From assembly GCA_016702335.1 (NCBI GenBank), contig JADJEF010000020.1, positions 1,054,001 to 1,118,000 of the forward strand: a stretch of 64,000 nt of DNA. Reading direction: 5' to 3'. This DNA is from Rhodocyclaceae bacterium (lineage in GTDB: Bacteria > Pseudomonadota > Gammaproteobacteria > Burkholderiales > Rhodocyclaceae). Positions 52,525 through 60,793 of the stretch are shown here, one piece after another (the stretch's first letter is position 1; each line of letters starts with the position of its first letter). Under the pieces are notes generated by a model. That model was not told the DNA's origin, did no database searches, and worked only from the letters and a program-made list of their open reading frames with translations. Made by a program: the position numbers and the translations under genes.

Positions 52525-53988
52525 CTAATTTAACTGTGAATTCTTTACATCGCATTCCCAGTTGACCTCCACAAACTTCGCCCCCAGCACCCCAACCGCA
52601 GAATCCAGGCGAGAAGCCAACCGATACCGCTCTACCAAATCGTAGTCGGCTGAATTTTTCTGGTAATAGGATTGAACGTTGTTTGGGTAGAACAACCTGT
52701 TACTTAGAATTTCTCGGCCTTGTCGAATTCGTACTTCATTAAACAGGCATTGCAACGGGGAGGGCTCCCATCGATCGCTACGATCAAAAAACTCTTTCAC
52801 TACGTCCCTTAACTCAGCTGGAGTATTTTCGTGAAAGAGATAATCGCCCCCGATTTTGTGAGAAAAAGACACCCCCTCCCACGGTTCCATAATCCACTCT
52901 TTCAGAGACAAAAAACGGTTCTTTGACTTTGAAAAAATATGCTTTGCTACTCCCAAATCCCCCCTCAAGATGGGGTACGTCCACAACCAGTTGGTCATAT
53001 TCGTCATAATCATCGGACGCTGAAACAACCTTGCAACATCGTAAATCCCTGACATCATCCCAATGTAAACACGACATTGACTGATCAGGTAGACGTCCAT
53101 CAGTGCGCTTTTAAATTCAGTAAAAGGATAATCAATGACGCGCTCCATTTCTGGAAGCTTTGTCATCGAACGGTCGCCCATCCTTACCACCCACCCACCG
53201 CGACTGGTAATTTCTTTTATGGCCTCGATGTAATTGAATATATTTGCATTCCGCTCGCCAAAAGCATCTCTTTCGCAATAGGTCTCAGAATCCCGAAAAC
53301 CAGATTCTCGTACGTGCAAACATACAAACCAAGCATCCTTAGGAATTCCCATGGTTACCCGTTGCCATTCTGCCTCTAATCGCTTTTTCTCTTCTACATA
53401 CACGTCTAGGGGAGTCTCTAGTTGCTTAACCCACTGATACCGATTTACGATATCCCAAGAAAAATCCGGTACCTGTGCTGGGTGCCAAAGAGTGCTTTCG
53501 CCGATAATTGGTATCCGATACACATTGTTTAAATGGGTTCCAATCAGCAAACGTCTGAACAAGCTAATCGAACGGAAAAATCCGAAGTAAGCTGTAAGCA
53601 GAATCCGGCAAACAATGCTTACGATACTATCGTGTGGAAATGCTCGGTATTCAGAACCAACGTTTATCACCTCGACGTTAGTTAACCCGAATTTCAATCG
53701 CCCAGGTAGCTCATACGGCCACACGATAAAGAGCTTTTTGCTCTCCCTGCGCGCTTTAAGGAGGCCGAAATAAACATCTTCTGCGCAATTGCCTACTGCA
53801 GCCAAATGGGGCGTCAAAATAACCAAACCGGCCTTTTCTCCAAGCCAATCGCAAAATCTGTACAGCACTGAATTAGGGTGAATTTCATAACCTGTCGCCA
53901 ATTCAGCAGTTGTCTTATGCCCATGCAAACTCGCCAACCAGTTCTTTGCTTTTATGGCCATCTGATTGGCGCCACGGCTTAAACCCAT
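52525..53988 (-). CDS. TIGR04372-type glycosyltransferase, native 5' end displaced by an IS element
   Basis: Matches, from memory, the TIGR04372 family of putative glycosyltransferases: WFVCLHVRESGFRDSE, NIFNYIEAIKEITSRGGWVVRMGD and YIGMMSGIYDVARLF. The native start is lost to the IS at 53986-55468. The IS right end supplies an ATG whose next codons (GGT TTA AGC) continue the original frame, giving MGLSRGANQ. Beyond the IS, the target sequence continues upstream as ATG TTT GAA (55487-55479), then the same GGT. So before insertion the gene probably began MFEGLSRGANQ. The present ORF is intact and about 487 residues long, but its promoter and ribosome-binding site are gone unless the IS supplies them. 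Substrate unknown. Confidence 0.78.
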   Translation of the reverse strand: MGLSRGANQMAIKAKNWLASLHGHKTTAELATGYEIHPNSVLYRFCDWLGEKAGLVILTPHLAAVGNCAEDVYFGLLKARRESKKLFIVWPYELPGRLKFGLTNVEVINVGSEYRAFPHDSIVSIVCRILLTAYFGFFRSISLFRRLLIGTHLNNVYRIPIIGESTLWHPAQVPDFSWDIVNRYQWVKQLETPLDVYVEEKKRLEAEWQRVTMGIPKDAWFVCLHVRESGFRDSETYCERDAFGERNANIFNYIEAIKEITSRGGWVVRMGDRSMTKLPEMERVIDYPFTEFKSALMDVYLISQCRVYIGMMSGIYDVARLFQRPMIMTNMTNWLWTYPILRGDLGVAKHIFSKSKNRFLSLKEWIMEPWEGVSFSHKIGGDYLFHENTPAELRDVVKEFFDRSDRWEPSPLQCLFNEVRIRQGREILSNRLFYPNNVQSYYQKNSADYDLVERYRLASRLDSAVGVLGAKFVEVNWECDVKNSQLN

Positions 53989-54007
53989 GCCATTACACAC
54001 AACTCTG
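53986..54007 (+). repeat. IS left terminal inverted repeat
   Basis: Begins CATGCCATTACACACAACT and matches the right end closely. The CATG at its very tip creates the new start codon for the adjacent minus-strand gene. Confidence 0.85.
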
Positions 54008-54107
54008 AGCGCCTGAGGAAAATCGACTGACTGTGACAATACCCACACAATTTAGTCTGGTATACCCTTTGCTTTCCTATCCCTTTTTTATGGGGCGGGG
54101 TGAGGAT

Positions 54108-55462
54108 ATGGCGTGGGCGGAGGAAGAATTTGCCGGAGCGGACTTGGGTGACAAGCGACTGAACCGTCGCTTGATCAAGCTGACGGAGCGATTTGCCGAC
54201 AAACCGACGGCGAGCATCCCGGGGGCCTGTGCCGACTGGAGCGAAACGGCTGGCACCTATCGATTTTTTGATCAGGCCAACAACGAAAAGCGCCCGCTGG
54301 GCTGGGAAACCATCCTGACGCCGCACATGGACAGCACCGTCGCCCGGATGCGCCAGCACCCTGTTGCGTTGTGCCTGCAAGACACCACCGAGCTGGACTT
54401 CAACGGTCAGAGCATCGGAGGCTTGGGGCCCCTGTCCTTTGAGGCGCAGCGCGGTATGTATCTGCACCCCACCTACGTCGTGACGCCGGAGCGTGAGCCC
54501 TTGGGCATCACGGATGCGTGGATGTGGTCGCGTGAAGCCAAAGCGGCGGATGGCACGCGCCCGGGCGTACGCGAAAGCCTGCGCTGGACGGAAGGCTATG
54601 CCCGTATTGCCGAGCTGGCTGCCTCCCTGCCGGACACGCGCTTGGTCTATATCGCTGATCGTGAGGCCGATATTGTCGAATTGATGCGTCACGCCCGCGA
54701 CTTGGGTTACCCGGTAGATTGGCTGATCCGCTCGCAGCACAACCGGTGTTTGCCTGAGGGCGGCAAGCTGTGGGCGCAAACCCTGAACGACGTACCGCTG
54801 GGCGAGATCGAGTTCGCCCTGGCGGCTCGACCAGGACAAACAGCGCGTACCATTCGCCAGCAGGTGTGGGCGCGCACCCTGGACATCCCGGATGGGGTGG
54901 GCGGCTTGCTCAGCGTGACCTGTGTCGTGGCCAAGGAAATGAGTCCACCGATCGGCTGCAAGGCAGTGGAGTGGCGCTTGCTGACGAATCGAACGGTGAC
55001 TGACTTTACCGATGCCGTTGCATTGATTGAATGGTATCGCTGCCGGTGGGAAATCGAAACTTTCTTCAACGTGCTCAAGAATGGTTGCCGCGTGGAAGCC
55101 TTGCAACTGGGCAGCGTGGCCAAGTTGGAACTGGCGCTGGCGGTGTATATGGTGGTGGCTTGGCGTTTGGCGCGACTGGTGCGCTTGGGGCGCACTCACC
55201 CGGATTTGGCGGCGACCGAATTGTTCTCGAGGCCGAGTGGAAGGGAGCATACATTCTGGCAAAGAAGAAACCGCCAACCGAACCGCCCACCCTTCGCGAC
55301 GTCATCCGCCAAATAGCGATGCTTGGCGGCTTTCTCGGGCGCAAATCCGACGGCGAACCGGGCGTCAAGACGCTCTGGCTCGGCTTCGCGCGCGTCAGAG
55401 ATTTCGTGGAGGGCGTTGAACATATGCGGCAACTTCAGGATTCAGGTCAAAGTTGTGTGTAA
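54108..55462 (+). pseudogene. IS4-family transposase, frameshifted near the 3' end
   Basis: DDE transposase of the IS50/Tn5 subgroup. The N-terminus MAWAEEEFAGADLGDKRLNR matches the family. The first catalytic Asp is in QDTTELDF, the second in YIADREADI and the Glu in the YREK-type block YRCRWEIETFFNVLK. The frame breaks near 55225-55235, where a TCTC stretch appears. The C-terminal 70 residues (EWKGAYILAKKKPP, MLGGFLGRKSDGEPGVKTLWLG) continue in another frame to the stop at 55460-55462, inside the right inverted repeat. Two extra bases, or one missing, would explain it. The first-frame product stops at 55316. The transposase is probably inactive, or altered at its C-terminus. Confidence 0.88.
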
Positions 55463-55468
55463 TGGCAT
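55447..55468 (-). repeat. IS right terminal inverted repeat
   Basis: Mirror copy of the left end on the minus strand (CATGCCATTACACACAACT). It overlaps the last codons of the transposase frame. The 10-bp target repeat follows at 55469-55478. Confidence 0.85.
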
Positions 55469-55478
55469 GGCTTAAACC

Positions 55479-55593
55479 TTCAAACATTTTTTGCTCAGTA
55501 CTTCTAGTGGCAGAACCATCAATTTACCTTCCAAGGCTCTCTATAACGCTTCATTGCAAGCGTTCGATCTACGAGGACGACTACACCGCCTTA
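55479..55593. other. Displaced 5' piece of the TIGR04372-type gene and upstream gap
   Basis: Bases 55479-55487 on the minus strand read ATG TTT GAA, the probable native first codons of the gene cut by the IS. The rest, up to the stop codon of the E1 beta gene, has no gene of its own. Confidence 0.5.
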
Positions 55594-56682
55594 TCAAAAT
55601 GGCCCGGTGAATTCACGATTTGGCGTGTCATGCGGTCCGCTACGTTGCAGTCGGGAGCACAACTCACGATAACGATCGTCGCTCCTAGGTTCTCCGAGCA
55701 TTTCCAGCACGGCATCGGCGATTGTTTGCGCACCGGGGTAATAGTGCTCAGCCATAAAGGGGGAGGTTGGCACGGGATAATCGGGAGATGCTAGGCGAAC
55801 GGGATGTGTCTTGAGCGCACTAAAAGCCAACTCAACGACCTCACTTACCAACTCACCAGAAATGCTACCGGTTCTGAAAGCGGTGTCCGCCACGATCAAG
55901 CGTCCTGGCCTTTGAACGGACTCCACGACACTGGTCACATCAAGCGGGCGCACAGAACGCATGTCTAGGACTTCGACGCTAAGCCCCAGCGTAGACATCA
56001 GCACCTTGGCAGCCATCAGAGATTCGATAGCCATGTAGGAAAATGCCGCTATTGTTACGGCATCGCCCGTATGCATCATCTTCGCCTTACCCAGTGGCAC
56101 CCGATAGTGTTCAATGGGAACATTATCTTTTATCTGATGTAGCCAGCGGTGCTCAATATACAAAACCGGGTTGTCATCTTCAATCGCTGCAACCAACATT
56201 CCTTTTGCATCATGGGCAGTGGTTGGCATTACCACCTTCATTCCGGGCACTTGGGCAAACATCGCCTGTAAGCTTTGGGAATGTTGCGGACCCTGGCCCC
56301 AACCTCGCCCGACGATCATGCGTACGACCAATGGCACAGTCGCTTTGCCATCAAACATATAGTGCCACTTGGCGGCGTTGTTGATCAGTTGATCCATCGC
56401 CAGAAGGGCAAAGTCGATACGCTGATGGACCATTATCGGCCGCATTCCGGACAAGGCTGCCCCGACACAAATTCCAGTCATGCCGTTTTCAGCCAGCGGC
56501 ATGTCGAATACTCGCTCACTGCCGAATTTCTCACGCAAGCCAGCCGTTGTATTGAAGATCGCCTTAGGATCAGGCACCCCTTCCCCGATAACAATGACCT
56601 GGGCATTCCTCTCCATTGACTGATCAAGGCCTTCCCGCACTGCTTCGGCAAAGGTGAGTTCGCGCCCCTGACTGTTATGCAT
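55594..56682 (-). CDS. TPP-dependent dehydrogenase E1 beta-type subunit
   Basis: Beta-type subunit (362 residues) of the 2-oxoacid dehydrogenase E1/transketolase superfamily. It forms a heterotetramer with the E1 alpha partner, and the two share TPP at the interface. It has the start ELTFAEAVREGLDQSMERN, the middle FEMPLAENG-like DMPLAENGMTGICVGAA and the C-terminal VLDMRSVRPLDV domain. No E2, E3 or lipoyl protein is seen in the window, so a catabolic dehydrogenase complex is unlikely. In this sugar cluster the pair may transfer a two-carbon unit to or from a sugar precursor. This is an inference. ATG 56682 overlaps the E1 alpha stop by 8 bases. Confidence 0.85.
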   Translation of the reverse strand: MHNSQGRELTFAEAVREGLDQSMERNAQVIVIGEGVPDPKAIFNTTAGLREKFGSERVFDMPLAENGMTGICVGAALSGMRPIMVHQRIDFALLAMDQLINNAAKWHYMFDGKATVPLVVRMIVGRGWGQGPQHSQSLQAMFAQVPGMKVVMPTTAHDAKGMLVAAIEDDNPVLYIEHRWLHQIKDNVPIEHYRVPLGKAKMMHTGDAVTIAAFSYMAIESLMAAKVLMSTLGLSVEVLDMRSVRPLDVTSVVESVQRPGRLIVADTAFRTGSISGELVSEVVELAFSALKTHPVRLASPDYPVPTSPFMAEHYYPGAQTIADAVLEMLGEPRSDDRYRELCSRLQRSGPHDTPNREFTGPF

Positions 56683-57637
56683 AGACTTTCCCTTGGGCTT
56701 CAAGGGCACCCGGCTTCGCACTTGACAGCGCAAAATCGAATGCGGCGGCGATTTCTGCCCGTATTTCAAGCTCAATACTGTCGAGCTCATGCCGATTTAG
56801 CGCGCCGCTCTGCTCGAGAAGATCCACATACCTCGCTATTGGGCAGTCTCCCTGGCCATCGTTTATTTCCTGTGCCGTCCTGTAGTTTAGGTGGTCGTCG
56901 AAATCTGGTCCGCAGTGCTCTCGCCAGCGGTAAACATGGAGTTCGAGGAACTGGGGCCCTTCTCCCTCCCGAGCTAAACCTACTGCCTTGCGCGATAGAG
57001 CGAGAACCTCTTCGATATCGTTGCCATTTCCCGTATATGAGGCAATGCCGTGGGACGCGGCCACCTTGTAGATCGGGCGATCAGGTTGCCGTTCATTCAG
57101 GCGCGTATACACTGAAAAGCGGTTGTTTTCGCAGACGAATACAACAGGCAGTTTGTGTAAAGCTGCGAAGTTCAATGATTCATGAACAACGCCCTCCTCG
57201 AAACAGCCATCTCCTAGGAAGATAACGCTGACGCGTTTTTCTTTTTTCAAGGAGGCCGCCCACGCTGCCCCTACTGCCAAAGGCACTGTTCCGCCCACAA
57301 TAGGGGTCGCCCCGAGGAACCCAACATTCAAGTCAATCAGATGCATGGAACCACCTCGACCGCCGCAACAACCTGTTGCGCGCCCATAAAGCTCTGCGAT
57401 CATTGCGTTAAGACTTCCGCCTTTTGCTAGGTAGTGTCCATGAGCCCGATGGTTGCTGAACATTACGTCGTCGTCGGACAATACTTCACACACGCCAGCA
57501 GCAATCGCCTCCTGCCCGATACATAGGTGCATCGGACAGCGCATTTCCTGTTCGGCATAGCGGTCGGCAATTGCTTCCTCAATTCTTCTAATGCGCAACA
57601 TCTTGCGCAGCAAAACCATGGGATTGGTTTGAGTCAT
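56675..57637 (-). CDS. TPP-dependent dehydrogenase E1 alpha-type subunit
   Basis: Alpha-type subunit (320 residues). It carries the TPP motif GDGCFEEGVVHESLNFA ending in CENN, and RRIEEAIADRYAEQEMRCP at the N-terminus. The glycine-rich GGRGGSMHL loop (near residue 90) is present. It lies directly after the nucleotidyltransferase-kinase gene, with a 19-base gap, and before E1 beta. Co-transcription with heptose-type sugar genes, rather than lipoyl enzymes, suggests that it uses a free substrate instead of a lipoyl domain. Confidence 0.87.
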   Translation of the reverse strand: MTQTNPMVLLRKMLRIRRIEEAIADRYAEQEMRCPMHLCIGQEAIAAGVCEVLSDDDVMFSNHRAHGHYLAKGGSLNAMIAELYGRATGCCGGRGGSMHLIDLNVGFLGATPIVGGTVPLAVGAAWAASLKKEKRVSVIFLGDGCFEEGVVHESLNFAALHKLPVVFVCENNRFSVYTRLNERQPDRPIYKVAASHGIASYTGNGNDIEEVLALSRKAVGLAREGEGPQFLELHVYRWREHCGPDFDDHLNYRTAQEINDGQGDCPIARYVDLLEQSGALNRHELDSIELEIRAEIAAAFDFALSSAKPGALEAQGKVYA

Positions 57638-57656
57638 ATCGGCGGGATAAGCAAAC

Positions 57657-59180
57657 TTACTTCAAGAGTGTGGAGACATATTTGTTGAGGCCCACCGGAC
57701 TGATTGGCTCTCTATTGCAGACGATTTGAACATCCATCGCCGCCGCTACGCTACCCACAAAAGCTGCCACCTTGGCATCCAGACCTTTGGCGACACACAA
57801 GCCGGCAAGCGACAGAAATGCGTCTCCTGCGCCTATTCGATCAATGACTCGTGTAGCTAGCGCCGGTATTTGATGAAATATCTTGGCGCTTCTGTCGTAC
57901 ATCATCACGCCTTTGGTGCCACGTGTTACTGCCAACTGCTTTACATTCACGCGCTCCCCCACTAACCCGACGACTGTCTCAAGGGAATCCGAGCGGTTAT
58001 GCGCTGCAAGTCGAATCTCCGGTTCATTAAGGGATACGAAGTCTGCGCGAGGGTAGCGATTGATCACGTGATAGCCACGGTTTCCGCTGTTGATTTGGGT
58101 ATTTACCGCAAGAAACTTTGCCTTGCGCGAAAGAATTTCTATCATCGCCGACGTAATGAAGCCATTTCCGAAATCCGGTACGACTACAGCGTCATAGGCT
58201 TCAATGTTTTTTTCGAGCCACTGACATATTTCTTTTTCAAGGTCGCCGGAAACAGCGTTGTCCTTGTAGAAATACACTTCAAAAAACTTGGCCAGGTCGG
58301 CATCAACGAAGCGGCGCTTTGTCACAGTAGGAGCGTCGGGGAACTGAACAAACACTGGTTCGACATTCGGCAGCAATTTGTCCCGAATGAAGGTTTCGTG
58401 GCTGTCGACGCGCCCTAACCCAGTAAGCAAGGTGACGTTTCCGGCAAAGCCGGCGATATGGTTGGCTACCGCAATCGAGCCGCCGGCAAACTGCTCTTCG
58501 CAATCATAGCGAACTGCGAGAAAGGCTCCCTTACCTGTCTGGCCTAGCGGCGTCGTGTAGTGATACTGGTCAATAATCGCGTCGCCAACAACCAACACCT
58601 TGAGGTCGCTCAGGGAAGCAATCATTTGCCGAACATCTTTTTCCGGCCATGCATCACGAAATTCCCGCAGGAAGTCTTTTACGTCCGGCGGGAATACGTC
58701 GAAATGCGAATTAAGCAGGTTGCTAGAACTGAAGGTGATTTCATCGGTGTAAAAAATATGGCCGCCGTGTGCCTCTACCGCTGCCTGCTCACGGGCAATA
58801 TTCCCAGTCACATCTTCATTATGGGAGCGGTAGTCGCTGCCTTTTGCATAGATACTGGGCTGGATTTCGTGCAGCGCCTCAACCGCCGAGACGGCATGGT
58901 TAATGGCAACGAAGTCGACACAACCCAAGGCCGCCAGACTCTCCGCCCGTAAATGCTCGTTGAAAACCGGTCGGCCCGGCCCTTTGTTCACAAAAGCATC
59001 TGCTGTAATGGTTACCAGCAATACGTCGCCTTCCTGCTTGGCTCTCTGCAGGTAGCGAATATGGCCGGTGTGCATGAGATCAAAGGTGCCGTGACACAGA
59101 ACAACACACTTTCCCTCTGCGCGAAGGTGCCGCGAGCGTGCCGCCAGGTCTGACAGATCCAGAATTTTTTCAGCGCTCAT
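57657..59180 (-). CDS. Nucleotidyltransferase-PfkB sugar kinase fusion (HldE-like, domains in reversed order)
   Basis: A 507-residue two-domain enzyme. Residues 1-160 are a cytidylyl/adenylyltransferase domain like the RfaE/HldE C-terminal half: GTFDLMHTGHIRYL with the HxGH signature. Residues about 190-507 are a PfkB-family kinase: VVGDAIIDQYHY, GGSIAVANHIAGFAGNV and the anion hole DRIGAGDAFLSL. HldE of the ADP-heptose pathway has kinase first and nucleotidyltransferase second, so here the order is reversed. The likely reaction is phosphorylation at C1 and then NMP transfer of a heptose-like 7-phosphate sugar. The SIS-domain gene upstream (4-base overlap, ATGA) fits a GmhA-like isomerase supplying the substrate. 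Confidence 0.86.
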   Translation of the reverse strand: MSAEKILDLSDLAARSRHLRAEGKCVVLCHGTFDLMHTGHIRYLQRAKQEGDVLLVTITADAFVNKGPGRPVFNEHLRAESLAALGCVDFVAINHAVSAVEALHEIQPSIYAKGSDYRSHNEDVTGNIAREQAAVEAHGGHIFYTDEITFSSSNLLNSHFDVFPPDVKDFLREFRDAWPEKDVRQMIASLSDLKVLVVGDAIIDQYHYTTPLGQTGKGAFLAVRYDCEEQFAGGSIAVANHIAGFAGNVTLLTGLGRVDSHETFIRDKLLPNVEPVFVQFPDAPTVTKRRFVDADLAKFFEVYFYKDNAVSGDLEKEICQWLEKNIEAYDAVVVPDFGNGFITSAMIEILSRKAKFLAVNTQINSGNRGYHVINRYPRADFVSLNEPEIRLAAHNRSDSLETVVGLVGERVNVKQLAVTRGTKGVMMYDRSAKIFHQIPALATRVIDRIGAGDAFLSLAGLCVAKGLDAKVAAFVGSVAAAMDVQIVCNREPISPVGLNKYVSTLLK

Positions 59181-59788
59181 GCTTTCGAACTTCCCGAGCG
59201 TCCATATCCCGCCCCAAAACGGTCGGCAACATTGTGCAAAACAAACTGATGGCCGACTTCGACAAGTCCGTAGTCGGTGGCATCAAGCCAGATATTCAGT
59301 AGCCCTTGCGTACGCAAGGGGTTGTCATGCAAGAACCCAGACAAGGTAATCACTTTGCCGCCAAGGGTGGCTACCTGTGCGGCGGCGTTACGGATATTGG
59401 GCGAGCGGCCACTACTACTGATAGCGATCAATACGTCTCCCGGCTTTGCCATTTGTTCAAGCAGGCGGGAATAGGAATACTCGTAACCATAATCGTTGGC
59501 GATGCAGGTCAGAACAGAAGGTTCGTGCAAGGTAAATGCACGCAACTTGGCGACATTGACGAAATCGATGACCGCATGACTAGCAATGGCAGCACTGCCG
59601 CCATTGCCAATGACAAATACTGTCGAGCGATTGTCGCGAGCCTCAGATAGCACCTCGCAAACGGCGGTCAAGCCCGCCTCCTGGTCGAGTACGGCTCCAT
59701 TGATGTCAGTTATTACAGCCCCCTGGACCAACGCCGAGAACTGTTGAACACGTGCCGAGAGGCTCAGGTCTTTCATGGGCTGTGTCAT
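59177..59788 (-). CDS. SIS-domain sugar isomerase (GmhA-like)
   Basis: Phosphosugar isomerase domain protein of about 203 residues: VFVIGNGGSAAIASHAVIDF, ISSSGRSPNIRNAA and a helical C-terminus. GmhA-type enzymes turn sedoheptulose-7-phosphate into D-glycero-manno-heptose-7-phosphate. Exact substrate is inferred only. ATG 59788 overlaps the upstream epimerase stop (ATGA), and the stop overlaps the fusion kinase start, so expression is tightly coupled. No GmhB-type phosphatase is seen in the window. Confidence 0.85.
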   Translation of the reverse strand: MTQPMKDLSLSARVQQFSALVQGAVITDINGAVLDQEAGLTAVCEVLSEARDNRSTVFVIGNGGSAAIASHAVIDFVNVAKLRAFTLHEPSVLTCIANDYGYEYSYSRLLEQMAKPGDVLIAISSSGRSPNIRNAAAQVATLGGKVITLSGFLHDNPLRTQGLLNIWLDATDYGLVEVGHQFVLHNVADRFGAGYGRSGSSKA

Positions 59789-60783
59789 TTTTGCTGCTCT
59801 TTCCCCAAATAACGGAACCACGTCGCGGTTGCCTGATCGATGCTAGCCGGGTTCCAGACGGGGGCATCCTTCCAGTCGTCAATGCGCTCAAGCATTCGCG
59901 CGACGCCTTCTGCAAACGGGACCCGCGCGCGCCAGTCAAGTAATCGGGCAATCTTTGAAACGTCGGCAAAAGTACAGTCAGGTTCGCCCGGACGCTTGGG
60001 GATGTAGTCGACATCGCCGCCCAACAGTTCCACCAAGCGATTGACGCTGTAGTGATTGCCGCTCCCCACATTCATCGCCTCACCTGAGATATGGGACTCC
60101 GCCGCACGCAAAAAAGCGTTGGCAACATCTGTCACATAGGTGAAATCCCGTGTCTGAGTACCATCTCCGACAACCGTAAGCGGACGCCCGTTGAGCTTTT
60201 GGGCCAGAAACACGCCGAATACTGCGCCATAAGCGCCAGAAGTCCGGGAACGGGTACCAAATACGTTGAACAGCCTCAAAGAAACAGATGGCAATTTATA
60301 GATTTTTGCCCAGTGAAGTACCAACTCTTCACCCATATATTTTGTAAGGGCATAGGGATATTGCGGCTGGATTGGGGCATGTTCCGGCGTTGGATAGGTA
60401 TCCGGTATGCCATAACTGGAGGAGGATGCCGCATAGAGAAAGCGTTTTACTCCGGCCTGTCGAGCGCATTCCAGCACATTGAAGGTGCCGGTTACATTTG
60501 TACTGTAGTACTGGGCCGGCATTTCAATGGAGGGAACTATGTCAGCAAGCCCGGCAAGGTGGAAGACCCAATCGATATCTTTAAACAGCGGTGGGAGAGC
60601 CTCGATATCGCGGATATCTGCATCAACGAAATGGAATGCCGGACTATCTGAAATGCCCTGCAGATTCTTGAGTCGGCCAGAAGTCAGATTGTCAACAACC
60701 GTAACTTCGTGCCCATGGCGGATCAATAACTCGGCGAGATGACTTCCGATAAAACCGGCTCCGCCGGTAATGAGTGTTTTCAT
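59785..60783 (-). CDS. NAD-dependent nucleotide-sugar epimerase/dehydratase
   Basis: Extended SDR of 332 residues: MKTLITGGAGFIGSHLAELL, the Ser/Tyr active region AASSSSYG and YALTKYMGEEL (YxxxK). It is GalE/RmlB-like and probably epimerises or dehydrates the activated sugar made by the fusion enzyme. An alternative is a separate UDP-hexose. It starts 10 bases after the radical SAM gene. Confidence 0.88.
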   Translation of the reverse strand: MKTLITGGAGFIGSHLAELLIRHGHEVTVVDNLTSGRLKNLQGISDSPAFHFVDADIRDIEALPPLFKDIDWVFHLAGLADIVPSIEMPAQYYSTNVTGTFNVLECARQAGVKRFLYAASSSSYGIPDTYPTPEHAPIQPQYPYALTKYMGEELVLHWAKIYKLPSVSLRLFNVFGTRSRTSGAYGAVFGVFLAQKLNGRPLTVVGDGTQTRDFTYVTDVANAFLRAAESHISGEAMNVGSGNHYSVNRLVELLGGDVDYIPKRPGEPDCTFADVSKIARLLDWRARVPFAEGVARMLERIDDWKDAPVWNPASIDQATATWFRYLGKEQQK

Positions 60784-60793
60784 ATCATCGATC

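Larger units (their letters stand above)
53976..55478. mobile_element. IS4-family (IS50/Tn5-like) insertion sequence with target duplication
   Basis: The element spans 53986-55468 (1483 bp). Its terminal inverted repeats begin CATGCCATTACACACAACT at both ends, matching at 22 of the first 23 bases. A 10-bp direct repeat, GGCTTAAACC, flanks it at 53976-53985 and 55469-55478, as expected for this family. It contains one transposase gene on the plus strand, opposite to the glycan operon. It interrupts the 5' end of the TIGR04372-type gene, four codons after its likely native start. Confidence 0.93.

Noticed and set aside
53979..55277. Minus-strand ORF (432 codons) across the transposase
   Set aside because: Antisense shadow of the transposase reading frame with no recognisable domain.
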